DNA of 64,000 nucleotides from Sulfuricurvum sp. (GCF_028681615.1 NZ_JAQUHV010000001.1:434001-498000), one strand, 5' to 3'; positions 1 to 10,141 are shown, counted from the first letter of the stretch. Numbers and translations are program-made. The notes: a model not told the origin generated them from the letters alone.

Positions 1-179
1 TTGATTGTTTTTTTAACGCCGTCTTCAACCACGTTAAAACTTTCGATGTAGCCTTTATCAGCCAAAATTGCAACAACTGCTTCTACTACTTTAGAGTGAA
101 CCAAAGTTGTTACATCCAATCTGCGCATTGCAGCATTACGGATACGAGTCAACGAATCCGCGATCAAATCATTAATCAT
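1..179 (-). CDS. rpsH: 30S ribosomal protein S8 (partial)
   Basis: The first 59 codons of S8, cut by the window edge. It begins [16 protein letters not shown], the usual S8 start, and binds the central domain of 16S rRNA in the small subunit. An AAGGAAAAAA-type ribosome site lies just upstream. It is the last gene seen of the S10-spc operon and follows rpsN, which is the standard spc order. The C-terminal half lies outside the window. Confidence 0.95.
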   Translation of the reverse strand, partial: MINDLIADSLTRIRNAAMRRLDVTTLVHSKVVEAVVAILADKGYIESFNVVEDGVKKTI

Positions 180-257
180 TTTTTTTCCTTATCTAATCAT
201 TAGGAGTTTCTTGCCAGGTAAAAGGCCGAGGGAGTCATAAACACCCTCTCCGTGTTT

Positions 258-443
258 TTACCAAGAAGACTTTCTAACGCCTGGGATTAACCCTTCGTTT
301 GCCATTTTACGGAAGCAAACGCGACAAATTCCGAAATCGCTGATAACAGAGTGCGGACGACCGCAGATCTGACAACGAGTGTATGCGCGAACTGCAAATT
401 TTGGTGTGCGAGCCGCTTTAGCGATCATTGACTTTTTAGCCAT
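258..443 (-). CDS. rpsN: 30S ribosomal protein S14, type Z
   Basis: S14 of the short, zinc-binding type, 61 residues. Two CxxC pairs (CQIC near residue 24 and CRVC near residue 40) form the zinc ribbon, so this is the C+ form and not the longer zinc-free paralogue. It sits in the head of the small subunit. Its start codon touches the end of rplE (shared base 443), suggesting translational coupling in the spc operon. Confidence 0.97.
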   Translation of the reverse strand: MAKKSMIAKAARTPKFAVRAYTRCQICGRPHSVISDFGICRVCFRKMANEGLIPGVRKSSW

Positions 444-988
444 TATTCTCTCCCTTTAGCAAAAGGCATACCGAGCATTTCAAGAAGCTTGAAAGCATCC
501 TTGTCAGCTGTTGCAGATGTAACCACAGTGATGTTCATCCCGTGGATTTGCATAATTGAATCATAATCAACTTCCGGGAAAATCAACTGCTCGGTCAAAC
601 CGAAGTTGTAGTTCCCGCGACCGTCAAAACCGTTACGTGGAATACCACGGAAGTCTTTAACACGTGGAAGTGATACAGAGATCAATTTATCCATGAAATC
701 GTACATTTGAGTACCGCGAAGTGTTACTTTAACACCAACCGGCATCCCTTCACGTACTTTAAAACCCGCAACCGATTTTTTTGCAACAACAACTGAAGCA
801 CGTTGGCCTGCGATGTTGCTGATCGTATCTTGGATGCTTTGGATCAATTTGTTGTCTTTCATGGCAAAACCACAACCGACAGAAATCACTACTTTTTCCA
901 ACATCGGGATTTGCATTGCATTGCTGATCCCAAGTGCTGTTTGAAGTTCTGGTTTAAGAGCCAAATATTTATCTTTTAGTCGTGCCAT
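443..988 (-). CDS. rplE: 50S ribosomal protein L5
   Basis: L5, 181 residues, the normal length. It binds 5S rRNA and contacts the P-site tRNA in the central protuberance. The conserved segments [17 protein letters not shown] and the C-terminal MNITVVTSA are visible. It lies between rplX and rpsN in canonical spc order, with only 2 bases between it and rplX. Confidence 0.97.
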   Translation of the reverse strand: MARLKDKYLALKPELQTALGISNAMQIPMLEKVVISVGCGFAMKDNKLIQSIQDTISNIAGQRASVVVAKKSVAGFKVREGMPVGVKVTLRGTQMYDFMDKLISVSLPRVKDFRGIPRNGFDGRGNYNFGLTEQLIFPEVDYDSIMQIHGMNITVVTSATADKDAFKLLEMLGMPFAKGRE

Positions 989-990
989 GA

Positions 991-1224
991 TTACGCCTCT
1001 ACTTTGCGGACATTCGATGCATCGATCGGCATCTCTTTGCTCATAAATCCGCCTTGTGGATTTTGTTCGCTAGGTTTGATCGCTTTTTTAGCAACACGGC
1101 AACCTTTAACGATTACTTTGTTTTTCTTAGGCATAACTTGAAGCAATTCTGCTTTAGTACCTTTGTCATCACCGGCGATCACTTCAACAATGTCGCCTTT
1201 TTTGAAATTAAATTTTGCCATCAT
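991..1224 (-). CDS. rplX: 50S ribosomal protein L24
   Basis: L24, 77 residues, an assembly-initiating protein that binds the 5' domain of 23S rRNA. The KOW motif is clear in [19 protein letters not shown]. The start is ATGATG. The first ATG overlaps the rplN stop as ATGA, favouring coupled translation from 1224, but the second ATG at 1221 is equally possible. It is shorter than the about 105-residue E. coli protein, as is common in this phylum. Confidence 0.95.
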   Translation of the reverse strand: MMAKFNFKKGDIVEVIAGDDKGTKAELLQVMPKKNKVIVKGCRVAKKAIKPSEQNPQGGFMSKEMPIDASNVRKVEA

Positions 1225-1589
1225 ACAACCTCTGGAGCAAGTGATACGATTTTCATGAAACCTGCGTAACGAACTTCACGGCTTACAGGTCCGAAAATAC
1301 GCGTACCGATCGGCTCACGTTTTTTATCAAGGATAACTGCTGCATTTTCGTCGAAACGGATAAGTGAACCGTTTTCACGGTGTACTTCTTTTTTCGTACG
1401 AACAACAACCGCTGTTACGACTTGACCTTTTTTGATCTTACCGGTTGGAGCCGCTTTTTTAACAGAAGCGATGATAACATCTCCTACTGTTGCATAACGA
1501 CGTTTTGAACCGCCAAGAACCTTAATACACATGATCTCTTTTGCACCTGTGTTATCGGCTACCGCTAAACGAGTAAAACTTTGAATCAT
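1221..1589 (-). CDS. rplN: 50S ribosomal protein L14
   Basis: L14, 122 residues, full length. It opens [18 protein letters not shown], the family signature, and ends SLAPEVV. It sits on the 50S face that contacts 16S rRNA and L19. The start overlaps the rpsQ stop by 4 bases, so the two are probably translated in a coupled way. Confidence 0.97.
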   Translation of the reverse strand: MIQSFTRLAVADNTGAKEIMCIKVLGGSKRRYATVGDVIIASVKKAAPTGKIKKGQVVTAVVVRTKKEVHRENGSLIRFDENAAVILDKKREPIGTRIFGPVSREVRYAGFMKIVSLAPEVV

Positions 1590-1837
1590 ACGTTCGCTCC
1601 TTTAACAAGAGTTTTAAGGCGGAACGATTTACTTTTTGAAAGTGGACGACATTCGATCGCGATCACTTCATCACCAATGTTTAGTTGGTTGTTTTCGTCA
1701 TGAATCATGTATTTTTTGAAACGTTTTACCGTTTTGTGGTAACGTGGGTGCATAACACGGCGTTCAACAACGATAGTTGCTGTTTTTTCGCCTGCTTTTG
1801 TAACTACGATACCTTGAATTTCACGTTTATGTGTCAT
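1586..1837 (-). CDS. rpsQ: 30S ribosomal protein S17
   Basis: S17, 83 residues, an OB-fold primary binder of 16S rRNA. The motifs [24 protein letters not shown] and [12 protein letters not shown] are all typical. It lies 10 bases after rpmC and overlaps rplN by 4 bases. Confidence 0.97.
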   Translation of the reverse strand: MTHKREIQGIVVTKAGEKTATIVVERRVMHPRYHKTVKRFKKYMIHDENNQLNIGDEVIAIECRPLSKSKSFRLKTLVKGANV

Positions 1838-1847
1838 AGCTCTGCCC

Positions 1848-2033
1848 TTACTTCACTGCGTTCATAGCAGTGTTAATGCGTGCAATGTCTTTTTTAGCCG
1901 TGCGAAGTTCGCTCGTGTTAGTCAATTGCATCATTTTTTGCTTAATTTTCAAAGTGAAAAGCTCAATTTTTTTCTCTTTGAGCATCCCTTGAAGTTCAGC
2001 AGCTGTTTTGTCGTTCAAATCAGTATATTTCAT
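1848..2033 (-). CDS. rpmC: 50S ribosomal protein L29
   Basis: L29, 61 residues, a two-helix protein at the polypeptide exit tunnel near L23. It begins [15 protein letters not shown] and ends with an [12 protein letters not shown] helix. It starts inside the last codons of rplP (14-base overlap), a tight linkage within the S10 operon. Confidence 0.96.
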   Translation of the reverse strand: MKYTDLNDKTAAELQGMLKEKKIELFTLKIKQKMMQLTNTSELRTAKKDIARINTAMNAVK

Positions 2034-2445
2034 TGCTCATCTCCGCAGTTACAATTTTGGTTTTGAACGGAAGTTTTTGCATCGCAAGCGCTAATGCTTC
2101 ACGTGCAAGAGTCTCTTCAACACCACCCATTTCAAAAATGATACGGCCTGGTTTGATGTTCATTACCCATTGGTCAACAGAACCTTTACCTTTACCCATA
2201 CGCACTTCAAGTGGTTTGGCAGTCAATGGTTTAGCCGGGAACACGCGGATCCAGATTTTACCTTGACGTTTGATATGACGGTTTGCTGCAATACGAGCCG
2301 CTTCGATTTGACGAGAGTTAATACGTCCCGCTTCCGTTGCTTTGAATCCGATAGAACCGAAATCAAGTTTGTTAGCATTTGTAGCGTAACCACGGTTACG
2401 CCCTTTCATCATTTTACGATATTTCGTACGTTTAGGCATCAACAT
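2020..2445 (-). CDS. rplP: 50S ribosomal protein L16
   Basis: L16, 141 residues. The N-terminus [19 protein letters not shown] is diagnostic, and the loop near the A-site [11 protein letters not shown] is present. Start at 2445 gives MLMPK; the second Met, two codons later, is an alternative. It lies two bases after rpsC and overlaps rpmC. Confidence 0.97.
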   Translation of the reverse strand: MLMPKRTKYRKMMKGRNRGYATNANKLDFGSIGFKATEAGRINSRQIEAARIAANRHIKRQGKIWIRVFPAKPLTAKPLEVRMGKGKGSVDQWVMNIKPGRIIFEMGGVEETLAREALALAMQKLPFKTKIVTAEMSNEIY

Positions 2446-2447
2446 GA

Positions 2448-3158
2448 TTAGTTAGCCTTTCGTCGTGGACGACGTTGTTGATCTTCGCCACGCTCTTCTT
2501 TAGATTCTTTTGCTTCTGGTTGGATACCTTTAGTGAGAACTTCACCTTTGAAAATCCAAACTTTGATACCGATTACACCGTAAGTAGTGTGCGCTTCAGC
2601 AAAACCGTAATCGATTTTTGCACGAAGCGTATGCAACGGTACGCGACCTTCAAGGTACCACTCAGTACGAGCGATCTCAGCACCGCCAAGACGTCCTGCT
2701 ACTGAAACTTTAATACCTTTAGCGCCTGCACGTTGTGCATTTTGCATAACTTTTTTCATCGCGCGGCGGAACGCTACACGTTTTTCAAGTTGAGTCGCAA
2801 CGTTTTCTGCAACGAGTTGTGCAGAAGCTTGTGCTTTTTTCTCTTCTTTGATGTTAACTGCTACCGGTTTACCGATAAGGTTTTGAAGAGATTCTTTAAT
2901 TTTTTCAATGTCAGAACCTTTCTTACCGATGATGATACCAGGACGAGCTGCAATGATTGTAACGCGAAGACGTTTCGCAGTACGCTCGATTACGATGTTG
3001 CTCACACCAGCGTAGTAGAGTTCTTTTTTCAAATAGGTACGGATTTTATGATCTTCGCCCAATGAAACCGCAGCTGTTTTAAAGTTAGGGAACCAACGAG
3101 ATTCCCAGTTGCGGTTGATACCGAGACGAAGTCCGATAGGATTAACTTTATGACCCAT
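2448..3158 (-). CDS. rpsC: 30S ribosomal protein S3
   Basis: S3, 236 residues, located at the mRNA entry channel. It has the N-terminal [13 protein letters not shown], a KH type-2 domain with [13 protein letters not shown] around residues 75-88, and the C-terminal S3 domain. The C-tail is rich in Glu, Arg and Lys (residues 215-236), a low-complexity extension often seen in this family. It lies between rplV and rplP. Confidence 0.97.
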   Translation of the reverse strand: MGHKVNPIGLRLGINRNWESRWFPNFKTAAVSLGEDHKIRTYLKKELYYAGVSNIVIERTAKRLRVTIIAARPGIIIGKKGSDIEKIKESLQNLIGKPVAVNIKEEKKAQASAQLVAENVATQLEKRVAFRRAMKKVMQNAQRAGAKGIKVSVAGRLGGAEIARTEWYLEGRVPLHTLRAKIDYGFAEAHTTYGVIGIKVWIFKGEVLTKGIQPEAKESKEERGEDQQRRPRRKAN

Positions 3159-3160
3159 AA

Positions 3161-3478
3161 TTATTTACCCTCTACTTCTACCAAAATGTGTGCTGTCGGC
3201 TTGCGGATTCCAGAAGCGGTACCACGTGCACGTTGAGTGAAACGTTTAAGTACCGGACCGTTATCAACGCGGCATGATTTGATAATACAATCTTCCGCAT
3301 CGATACCGCTGTTAGCTACTGCTGACGCAACCACTTTAGCGATGATTCTAGCCGCTTTGTTCGGAGTAAACTCCAACGCAGCCATAGCTTGCTCTGCATT
3401 CATTCCTTGAACTTCGCGAGCGATCAAACGAGATTTAGTCGGAGATACGCGAACGAATTTTAATAGTGCTCTTGCCAT
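3161..3478 (-). CDS. rplV: 50S ribosomal protein L22
   Basis: L22, 105 residues. It lines the nascent peptide exit tunnel by its long beta-hairpin. The [17 protein letters not shown] start and the C-terminal [14 protein letters not shown] hairpin tip are present. It is placed between rpsS and rpsC with 2-9 base gaps. Confidence 0.96.
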   Translation of the reverse strand: MARALLKFVRVSPTKSRLIAREVQGMNAEQAMAALEFTPNKAARIIAKVVASAVANSGIDAEDCIIKSCRVDNGPVLKRFTQRARGTASGIRKPTAHILVEVEGK

Positions 3479-3487
3479 ATCTCTTCC

Positions 3488-3769
3488 TTATTTCCCGATT
3501 TTCTTTTGTACAGAACCTTTATGGCCCTTAAACGTACGTGTTGGTGCAAATTCACCAAGTTTGTAACCGATATGGTTTTCCGTTACGAAAACCGGTACAA
3601 ACTGACGGCCATTGTGAACGGTAAAAGTCAAACCGATCATATCTGGCAAGATCACACTACGGCGTGACCAAGTTTTGATAGGTTTGTTGCTTTTCGTCTC
3701 TTTGGCAGCAATCACTTTTTTCATAAGGTGTCCATCAACAAATGGTCCTTTTTTTACTGATCTAGCCAT
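3488..3769 (-). CDS. rpsS: 30S ribosomal protein S19
   Basis: S19, 93 residues, in the head of the small subunit with S13. It starts [15 protein letters not shown] and has the typical [14 protein letters not shown] and [13 protein letters not shown] segments. It follows rplB by 3 bases. Confidence 0.97.
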   Translation of the reverse strand: MARSVKKGPFVDGHLMKKVIAAKETKSNKPIKTWSRRSVILPDMIGLTFTVHNGRQFVPVFVTENHIGYKLGEFAPTRTFKGHKGSVQKKIGK

Positions 3770-3772
3770 TAT

Positions 3773-4612
3773 CTACCTCTTCGGATTGGATTTACGGCGA
3801 GTAATAATCAATTTATCACTTGCTTTCTTCTTACGTGTTTTAGCACCTTTAGTCGGTTTACCCCACGGAGTAACCGGGTGACGTCCTGAATTCGTTTTAC
3901 CTTCACCACCACCGTGCGGGTGATCGATAGGGTTCATCGCAGAACCACGCGTTTGAGGACGGATACCCATGTGACGTGTACGTCCAGCTTTACCAAGAAC
4001 GATGTTGATGTACTCTTCGTTACCGACAGTACCGACAGTCGCCATACATTCACCCAAAACATAACGCATTTCACTAGATGGAAGACGTACAGATACATAC
4101 TTGCCTTCACGACCCATGATTTGTGCAGATGTTCCGGCTGAACGAACGATTTGTCCGCCTTTACCCGGTTTAAGCTCGATATTGTGAACCGTTGTCCCGA
4201 CAGGGATGTTCATCAATTTCATCGCGTTACCCGCTTTAATATCCAATCCGCTTTCAGCAGAAGCGATAACATCACCTACTACCAAACCTTTAGGTTGGAG
4301 GATGTAACGTTTGTCACCGTCTACGTAGTTGATAAGAGCGATACGGCAGTTACGGTATGGATCGTATTCAATTGCAGCAACAGTTCCGGTAACACCGAAT
4401 TTGTTACGTTTGAAATCGATGATACGGTAAAGCTTTTTAGCTCCCGCTTCTTTATGACGAGATGTGATACGACCGTTGTTGTTACGTCCGGCAGCTGCAG
4501 GAAGTTTGATCAACAAAGAACGAACAGACGCTTTTGCCGTGATGTCCGAGTTGTCAACGTTTGTATAGAAACGTCGGCTCGGGGTGGTTGGTTTATACGT
4601 TTTGATCGCCAT
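3773..4612 (-). CDS. rplB: 50S ribosomal protein L2
   Basis: L2, 279 residues, near the peptidyl transferase centre and needed for subunit joining. The conserved C-terminal [15 protein letters not shown], containing the functionally important His, is intact, as is the [12 protein letters not shown]-binding patch. Start at 4612 gives [14 protein letters not shown]. It is separated from rplW by one base. Confidence 0.98.
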   Translation of the reverse strand: MAIKTYKPTTPSRRFYTNVDNSDITAKASVRSLLIKLPAAAGRNNNGRITSRHKEAGAKKLYRIIDFKRNKFGVTGTVAAIEYDPYRNCRIALINYVDGDKRYILQPKGLVVGDVIASAESGLDIKAGNAMKLMNIPVGTTVHNIELKPGKGGQIVRSAGTSAQIMGREGKYVSVRLPSSEMRYVLGECMATVGTVGNEEYINIVLGKAGRTRHMGIRPQTRGSAMNPIDHPHGGGEGKTNSGRHPVTPWGKPTKGAKTRKKKASDKLIITRRKSNPKR

Positions 4613-4613
4613 A

Positions 4614-4895
4614 TTACACCGCCAAACTATCGATTTGTGCGCCTTCTGGCAATTTCACATAAAACTTTTTAAAGTCGTTTTGTTTGCCAGCAAGACCGCG
4701 GAAACGTTTAACTTTTCCGCTTTGGTTTAATGAGTTTACACGAGCCGGAACGATTCCGAAATACTCTCTAAACACCTCTTTAAGAGCGTTCTTTGTCATA
4801 CGTGGAGACGTTTGAACAACGATTACACCCTCTTCTTGAAGACCAAGGGTCTTCTCTGTATACAGGATTGATTTGATATCAGTAATATCTGCCAT
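4614..4895 (-). CDS. rplW: 50S ribosomal protein L23
   Basis: L23, 93 residues, the docking site at the exit tunnel for trigger factor and SRP. It contains [10 protein letters not shown] and the [15 protein letters not shown] loop. The N-terminus is slightly shorter than in E. coli. It is tightly packed between rplD and rplB. Confidence 0.96.
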   Translation of the reverse strand: MADITDIKSILYTEKTLGLQEEGVIVVQTSPRMTKNALKEVFREYFGIVPARVNSLNQSGKVKRFRGLAGKQNDFKKFYVKLPEGAQIDSLAV

Positions 4896-4896
4896 C

Positions 4897-5508
4897 TTAG
4901 CTCTCTTTAGTCAGATTTTCCCATACCGCTTTTTCGATAACCACCGAACGGTATGTCGCAGCCAAAAAGGCGTTGAGTTCATTCTCTTCTACAACATATG
5001 TAGAAGCAATGTTACGGAATGCAAGATAGGTATTCTCATCGAGAATCTTTTTCACCAACAACGCATCACGAACATTCAATGCATTGAACAACGCCAATGC
5101 GTCTTTTGTTTTACCAGTCGGAACTTCGATCGAATCAACGATGAATAACTTTCCAGCTGTAGCCAAAGCATCCAAAGCACATTTAAGTGCAAGTTTCTTT
5201 TGCTTTTTATTGATCTTTTGATCGTAGTTACGACCCGTGTTTGGACCATGTGCAATCGCACCGCCAACAAAGATCGGTGAACGACGTGAACCGGCACGTG
5301 CGCCACCTTTACCTTTTTGAGCCCATGGTTTCTTACCACCACCGCTAATAGTCGAACGGCTTTTTACAGACGCTGTATTAGAACGGATACTCGCTTGATA
5401 CGATTTAACGTACAAATAGAGGTTATGTGGGTTGATACCGTTAAAGCTCTCAGGCAATGCCAATTCAGAGGCTTTTTCGAATTTTTCGTTCAGTACAATC
5501 GCGCTCAT
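4897..5508 (-). CDS. rplD: 50S ribosomal protein L4
   Basis: L4, 203 residues. Its internal loop reaches the exit tunnel, visible here as the Gly/Arg-rich [19 protein letters not shown] near residue 55. In E. coli L4 also represses the S10 operon, but nothing in the leader here lets me confirm that control. Its first base is shared with the last base of rplC. Confidence 0.97.
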   Translation of the reverse strand: MSAIVLNEKFEKASELALPESFNGINPHNLYLYVKSYQASIRSNTASVKSRSTISGGGKKPWAQKGKGGARAGSRRSPIFVGGAIAHGPNTGRNYDQKINKKQKKLALKCALDALATAGKLFIVDSIEVPTGKTKDALALFNALNVRDALLVKKILDENTYLAFRNIASTYVVEENELNAFLAATYRSVVIEKAVWENLTKES

Positions 5509-6083
5509 TATTTCACTACCTTTACTCGACCTAGTGCACCGTTAGCGCCTGGGATTGAACCCACAACAACCAACACACCGTTTTCTGCGTCGTATGACAT
5601 TACTTCATTTTTAACAGTAACTTGTTCGTTACCGTATTGACCTGACATTTTACGTCCTTTTTGGACTTTACCAGGCCATTCGCGGTTACCGATAGATCCA
5701 CCGGTACGGTGGAAACGGTGACCGTGTGCACCAGGTCCGCCGGCAAAATTCCAACGTTTCATAACGCCGGTAAAACCGCGACCTTTAGTATTGAAAGACG
5801 ATTTAACCGTTTTTGCATCTGCCAAAGGAGCCATATCCAAATCACCTGCTTCGGTGTTTGCAACTTCTAAAGTAGCGAATTTGTTGAATTCAGCAGAAAG
5901 ATTATATTTCTTTTGTTGACCTTCAACCGGTTTGTTCGTCGATTTGCCTTGGCTGTATGCTACAAGAGCAACGCCGTCATTCACTTCACAAACTTTGATC
6001 TCTTTTACTTTTAAAAGAGTTACAACTTTGCTCGGAACGCTGATAGTTCGGCTCATGCCGATTTTTTCTACAATGTATTCCAC
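5508..6083 (-). CDS. rplC: 50S ribosomal protein L3
   Basis: L3, 191 residues, an early assembly protein near the peptidyl transferase centre. It shows the family signature [20 protein letters not shown], with the Gln-methylation-type region and [14 protein letters not shown] downstream. It follows rpsJ by 10 bases. Confidence 0.97.
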   Translation of the reverse strand: MEYIVEKIGMSRTISVPSKVVTLLKVKEIKVCEVNDGVALVAYSQGKSTNKPVEGQQKKYNLSAEFNKFATLEVANTEAGDLDMAPLADAKTVKSSFNTKGRGFTGVMKRWNFAGGPGAHGHRFHRTGGSIGNREWPGKVQKGRKMSGQYGNEQVTVKNEVMSYDAENGVLVVVGSIPGANGALGRVKVVK

Positions 6084-6093
6084 ACCCTACTCC

Positions 6094-6405
6094 TTACTTG
6101 TCCATAGAGCGAACTTCTACGTCCACTTCCGGAGCCAAGTCAAGCTTCATCAAAGAATCAACTGTATCTGGCGTAGCCGACACGATGTCGATCAAACGTG
6201 CGTGCATACGAATCTCAAATTGCTCACGTGAGTCTTTATTGACGTGCGGAGATTTAAGAACCGTATATTTACGAATCTTGGTTGGCAAAGGGATCGGTCC
6301 GCGGATTTCCGCACCCGTTCGCTTTACAGCTTCAACAATAGAGGCAACTGAACGATCAAGTACACGATGATCGTATGCTCTAAGTTTCAAACGAATTTTT
6401 TCCAT
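6094..6405 (-). CDS. rpsJ: 30S ribosomal protein S10
   Basis: S10 (NusE), 103 residues, first gene of the operon. It joins the 30S head and also takes part in transcription antitermination with NusB. The segments [19 protein letters not shown] and [19 protein letters not shown] are diagnostic. A ribosome site AAGGAAAAATT precedes the ATG, and the operon promoter lies about 60-85 bases upstream. Confidence 0.98.
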   Translation of the reverse strand: MEKIRLKLRAYDHRVLDRSVASIVEAVKRTGAEIRGPIPLPTKIRKYTVLKSPHVNKDSREQFEIRMHARLIDIVSATPDTVDSLMKLDLAPEVDVEVRSMDK

Positions 6406-6462
6406 AATTTTTCCTTAGATAAAAGAACTCGTCAGTCAATGCTGACTATATAAGGCGGCGAA

Positions 6463-6491
6463 ATTATACCGACATACCCAGCCAGGGTCAA
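6463..6491 (-). promoter_or_regulatory. Sigma-70 promoter of the S10 operon
   Basis: Reading the minus strand, TTGACC (6486-6491) and TATAAT (6463-6468) are separated by exactly 17 bases. This is close to the sigma-70 consensus and lies about 58 bases upstream of the rpsJ start. It is the only good promoter seen ahead of the operon. Confidence 0.85.
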
Positions 6492-6530
6492 GGATTTTAG
6501 GGGTAAAAACGGTGTATTAATGTAAATTTA

Positions 6531-6549
6531 CTTCCTTTTAATAAGGAAG
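6531..6549. promoter_or_regulatory. 7-bp perfect inverted repeat upstream of the ATPase gene
   Basis: CTTCCTT (6531-6537) and AAGGAAG (6543-6549) flank a 5-base loop and are followed on the plus strand by CTATATTTTTT. It could be a terminator-like hairpin or a symmetrical operator for the divergent ATPase gene starting at 6578. The function is not established from sequence. Confidence 0.4.
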
Positions 6550-6577
6550 CTATATTTTTTAGGGTATCATTTTGGGT

Positions 6578-7645
6578 ATGAATACCTTACTTGATGAGTA
6601 TTATCGATACGATTTGCATAATGCTGGATTTATTGAACGTAAACATTCAATCGGCGAAGAAAACACACTGATATACGGAATAGCACAATCGGGAAAGACG
6701 TCTCTGATTAAAAGCTATCTACTGTCACATAAAAAATCAACCTATCTCTATTTTGATTGCCGCGACTGCCGTCTCGATATCAATGAGCTGAATGGCTCAT
6801 TAAAAACATTTTGCCGCGATAATAAGATTTCCATCCTTGCTCTGGACAATTATAATGAATCGATTGAACTCTTTGAACTTGATCAAATTATCCTGTCAAG
6901 CGAAGAAGCACTTGAATTGCCCTTTCATACTATCCGTCTTGAGCTGCTCGATTATGAGGAGTTTTTGGCATTCGAAAGCAAATTCGACAGTACCGCCCTC
7001 AACCACTTTTTCCAATTGGGCGGATTTCCGGCCATGCACAAAATTGCCAGTGAAGACCGAGTCCTCTATCTACAAAATATTTTGAACCGTGCATTAGAGC
7101 CGATCGAATTTTCTATTCTCTCACAAGCTTCAAAAATGGTAACGCAGAAAGTCTCTGCTTTCAACCTCTATGAACGGCTCAAAGGGGAACGCAAAATTTC
7201 CAAAGACAAACTGTATCTGCATTTGCAATCACTTTTTGATCGCGGCTATCTCAAATCACTGGGTAAATTCAACCATCCCAGTGCTGTCAAAAAACTCTAT
7301 CTATGTGATATTGCCATCAAACACGCCCTTGTCCTACAAAAACATTTCGGGCGTATTTTTGAAAATCTCGTTTTCTCCGAGCTTGATAAACGTCATGTCG
7401 AATGTTATTATGATGAAGGGATCGATTTTTATCTCCCGCAGAGGGGACAAATTATTATCGCGTCCCCTTTTGCCAATGAACATGCTCTTTTTAAGAAAGT
7501 AGAAGCATTGGAGGCATTTATCGTATCCAATCGTGTTAGAGAAGTGATCGTAGTAACGATGAATTTGGAGAGTACCCTCTCGCATCCCGTCTCTCGGATC
7601 GAGATGATTCCGTTTGAACGGTGGGCACTGGGAGATGATACTTAG
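6578..7645 (+). CDS. AAA family ATPase with DUF4143-like C-terminus
   Basis: A 355-residue P-loop ATPase. Walker A is GIAQSGKT at about residues 34-41, and a Walker-B-like ILALDN follows near residue 87. The C-terminal half (RIFENLVFSEL, then GIDFYLP) resembles the DUF4143 region found on archaeal- and bacterial-type AAA ATPases of unknown role. The start was taken at the ATG 6578, although a TTG two codons upstream is possible. It is transcribed away from the S10 operon and meets the next gene tail to tail with a 4-base overlap (TTAG). The substrate is unknown. Confidence 0.75.
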   Translation: MNTLLDEYYRYDLHNAGFIERKHSIGEENTLIYGIAQSGKTSLIKSYLLSHKKSTYLYFDCRDCRLDINELNGSLKTFCRDNKISILALDNYNESIELFELDQIILSSEEALELPFHTIRLELLDYEEFLAFESKFDSTALNHFFQLGGFPAMHKIASEDRVLYLQNILNRALEPIEFSILSQASKMVTQKVSAFNLYERLKGERKISKDKLYLHLQSLFDRGYLKSLGKFNHPSAVKKLYLCDIAIKHALVLQKHFGRIFENLVFSELDKRHVECYYDEGIDFYLPQRGQIIIASPFANEHALFKKVEALEAFIVSNRVREVIVVTMNLESTLSHPVSRIEMIPFERWALGDDT

Positions 7646-8304
7646 AAGCGATAATTCAGCCCTACGAACGGTCCTTTGAACGTTGCATCGGCATTTATAT
7701 TGAAATGGTCGCTGATGCGCAGAGATTCATAGCGATACCCTGCCTGAGCACTCAACCCTTGCACAATTTTCCAACTGGCTTTGATCCGAGCGTCGGTTAA
7801 TGAATCCCCGCTGTATTCAATGTATTTCAGACTCCCCTCCACTGAAAGCGGAGAGAGCGGAGGGGTAATGCCGATTCCCAAATAACCCATCGGGATCACC
7901 TCTTTGAACGATTGATTATCCACCCCTTCAATTTTCCCCTCAAGAACTTTAAACGTCATACCGATATCCAAATCGATGACATTATCCATAATCTCATAAT
8001 AGGGTGTGATATCAACTTGATCCAATGAAACTTTACTGACGGTTGCTCCGTCCAAACCGCTATAAGAAATTTCAGGTGTCAAATCGACCCGCACATTCGG
8101 TATCAACGGAGCGGGATGTTCAAAATAAAGTCCTACTTGGTACCCTGATTCGTGATCGCTTCCAAAATGGGTTTGTGTCGTTTTGTAGTTAAAGTCTCCG
8201 CTGGCGGTAGAAGTGTAGTAGTCAACCTCCGCACCGAAGCCCAAAATAGTGGCGGCAGATGCCGTGACTGATGTTAAACACAATGCTAAAATTATTGATC
8301 TCAT
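7642..8304 (-). CDS. Outer-membrane beta-barrel protein (TIGR04219-like)
   Basis: A 220-residue secreted protein with a short signal peptide (MRSIILALCLTSVTASA, probable cut before ATI). The mature part has alternating hydrophobic strands and ends GPFVGLNYRF, with the terminal Phe expected of an outer-membrane barrel. It resembles the TIGR04219 family of small barrels seen in Campylobacterota and gammaproteobacteria; this is a recollection of family style. The ligand is unknown. It is divergent from rnhB across an 86-base gap. Confidence 0.7.
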   Translation of the reverse strand: MRSIILALCLTSVTASAATILGFGAEVDYYTSTASGDFNYKTTQTHFGSDHESGYQVGLYFEHPAPLIPNVRVDLTPEISYSGLDGATVSKVSLDQVDITPYYEIMDNVIDLDIGMTFKVLEGKIEGVDNQSFKEVIPMGYLGIGITPPLSPLSVEGSLKYIEYSGDSLTDARIKASWKIVQGLSAQAGYRYESLRISDHFNINADATFKGPFVGLNYRF

Positions 8305-8390
8305 GTTAAAAATCCTTTTTTTAGGAATGATACCTTATTTAATGTGAACGCATTCGATACAATATCAATATTTTTACAGATGGACCGATT

Positions 8391-8939
8391 ATGAATCTTT
8401 GCGGAATAGATGAGGCAGGACGGGGACCGCTGGCAGGGCCGCTTACCATTGCCGGAGTCATTTTAAATCGTCCGATAGACGGGCTTAACGACTCTAAAAA
8501 ACTGACTGAGAAAAGACGGGAAGCCCTCTTTGATCGCATTTGTGAACACTCCACCTATCATATTGTACGGTTTGATGCGGAACAAATCGACGAACTGGGA
8601 ATATCCGCATGTCTGGCAGCCGGACTGCGTGAGATCATGTCGGTAATCGGAGAAGCCGATTATTTATATGATGGCAATTCGACGTTTGGCGTCAGTGGTC
8701 TTACAACACTCGTGAAAGCCGATGCGACAATACCCGAAGTTAGTGCCGCATCGATTTTGGCGAAAGTGACACGAGACCGTGAAATGGTAGAACTAAGTGC
8801 CCTCTATCCGCAATACGGATTTGAAGGACATAAAGGATACGGCACTGCTTCCCACGTTGAAGCGATCCGTCAATACGGCTATTGTGACATCCATCGTAAA
8901 ACATTTAAATTAAAAGCGTTACAACCCTCGTTGTTTTAG
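8391..8939 (+). CDS. rnhB: Ribonuclease HII
   Basis: RNase HII, 182 residues, removes RNA from RNA-DNA hybrids and single ribonucleotides from DNA. The catalytic signature GIDEAGRGPLAGPL opens the protein, giving Asp and Glu of the DEG motif. Further acidic residues lie in LNDSKKLT, and the Asp of VKADATIPEVSAASILAKV is also present. The family's usual GYGTASH motif is seen near residue 145. Confidence 0.96.
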   Translation: MNLCGIDEAGRGPLAGPLTIAGVILNRPIDGLNDSKKLTEKRREALFDRICEHSTYHIVRFDAEQIDELGISACLAAGLREIMSVIGEADYLYDGNSTFGVSGLTTLVKADATIPEVSAASILAKVTRDREMVELSALYPQYGFEGHKGYGTASHVEAIRQYGYCDIHRKTFKLKALQPSLF

Positions 8940-8950
8940 AACCTCATCGC

Positions 8951-8956
8951 TATAAT
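8951..8956 (+). promoter_or_regulatory. Possible -10 box (TATAAT)
   Basis: An exact TATAAT hexamer starts 26 bases upstream of the chosen start at 8977. No convincing -35 hexamer is seen, which is usual in Campylobacterota. Confidence 0.45.
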
Positions 8957-8976
8957 TGTCTAAAAAAGAGAATAGT

Positions 8977-9204
8977 ATGGTTTCCCTCACTCATATCGAA
9001 GCGGCACTTGCAGCTGTAGACGCCGAAATAAAAGCGCTCTTGTACAATCAGTCGTTGTCACTCTCTGAGAAAGATGAAAAGATGCTGCCGTTATTACGGG
9101 AGAGTAAAGTGCTGAAACAGACCCATGAAGACTTGTGTTATTTACGGGATAATCCGCCGAGCAGCCCAAACGGCTGCAAAGCGGGAAGCTATAGAAAAGA
9201 GTGA
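8977..9204 (+). CDS. Small hypothetical protein, helical
   Basis: A 75-residue acidic, mostly helical protein that I do not recognise (MVSLTHIEAALAAVDAEIKA...). I place the start at ATG 8977, behind AAAAAAGAG. The in-frame TTG at 8956 overlaps a TATAAT hexamer at 8951-8956 that is probably this gene's own -10 box. The C-terminus carries PPSSPNGCKAGSYRKE with one Cys. It runs between rnhB and a convergent HDOD gene, with 3 bases between the two stops. Confidence 0.6.
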   Translation: MVSLTHIEAALAAVDAEIKALLYNQSLSLSEKDEKMLPLLRESKVLKQTHEDLCYLRDNPPSSPNGCKAGSYRKE

Positions 9205-9207
9205 TTT

Positions 9208-10020
9208 TTACGCAGCAGCAAGAATTTTTTCAACGGCTTCGTCAAAGAGGTTTTGATTCATGCCGTACTCTTCGATCAGTTCACGTGCATTTTTTAGGGT
9301 TGAATCTGTGATCGTTCCATCCAGATTGATTGCTTCTTTTGCTACTTTGAGAAATTTTGCCATCTCTTGTGTTTCAGGGTCTGATGCATCTTCAGGTTCA
9401 TTGGCAAAACGGATCAAATGGACCAAATCAGGATCAAAATTCCATCGGAAAAAGAGTGTTGCAGTCACATCTTCCGATTTACTGCCGCAAGCAGCAATTT
9501 CGGACTGCTTAATAGATGAGCCCTTTTGTAAATTGTCACTCAAGAGTGCTGTTTGTTTCGACTCAATCAAATAACGGCTGATCACCACTTTGCCCAATTC
9601 CAATAAAAAAGACGCCAACGAAAGATGGCCCAACATGGAACGGTCAACTTTGGATACCCATCGGCTTACCAATGCATTTTGAAGTTGAGAGCGAGCCAAA
9701 TAGGTCTCTTTGGTCATACCGTACGGTGAAAGATCGATATCCATACACGAATTGGCTGCCGAAGCGATTGTAAACGTACGTACGGCTTCTTTACCTAAAA
9801 GAGAAATCGCATGGGCGACATCCGTGACGGTTCGGCTGAGGCCGTACATCGGTGAATTGGCTGTTTTCAAAATATACGCAGTAATAATCGGATCATCTTT
9901 AATCGCATCGGCCATATCGCTAATCCCCTTATCGGGATTGTTGAATACCGCTTCAACTTTTTGGACCGTTTCAGGGAGCATCGGGACATGCTCTATTTGT
10001 TCCATTAATTCTGGTTTCAT
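9208..10020 (-). CDS. HDOD domain protein
   Basis: A single-domain HDOD protein of 270 residues. Residues 10-205 carry the fold (LPETVQKVEAVFNNPD, then ILKTANSPMYGLSRTV and AISLLGKEAVRTF). HDOD domains are catalytically silent relatives of HD phosphohydrolases used in signalling. The metal-binding HD pair is absent here. A second HDOD protein lies at 58740. No partner gene is adjacent, and the target is unknown. Confidence 0.85.
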   Translation of the reverse strand: MKPELMEQIEHVPMLPETVQKVEAVFNNPDKGISDMADAIKDDPIITAYILKTANSPMYGLSRTVTDVAHAISLLGKEAVRTFTIASAANSCMDIDLSPYGMTKETYLARSQLQNALVSRWVSKVDRSMLGHLSLASFLLELGKVVISRYLIESKQTALLSDNLQKGSSIKQSEIAACGSKSEDVTATLFFRWNFDPDLVHLIRFANEPEDASDPETQEMAKFLKVAKEAINLDGTITDSTLKNARELIEEYGMNQNLFDEAVEKILAAA

Positions 10021-10141
10021 TTACTTCTCCACACAAAAATTTGCAATAGTGTTGAAATGATTATAGGCTAATGTATGTTAAATTTATTCTTTAAGATGTA
10101 ATTTTAAAAATGATTTTGATAAAAGTGTGAGAAAAAGGGGT

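Noticed and set aside
6572-6574. TTG start of the AAA ATPase
   Set aside because: An ATG two codons on is preferred; neither has a strong ribosome site, so the choice is weak.
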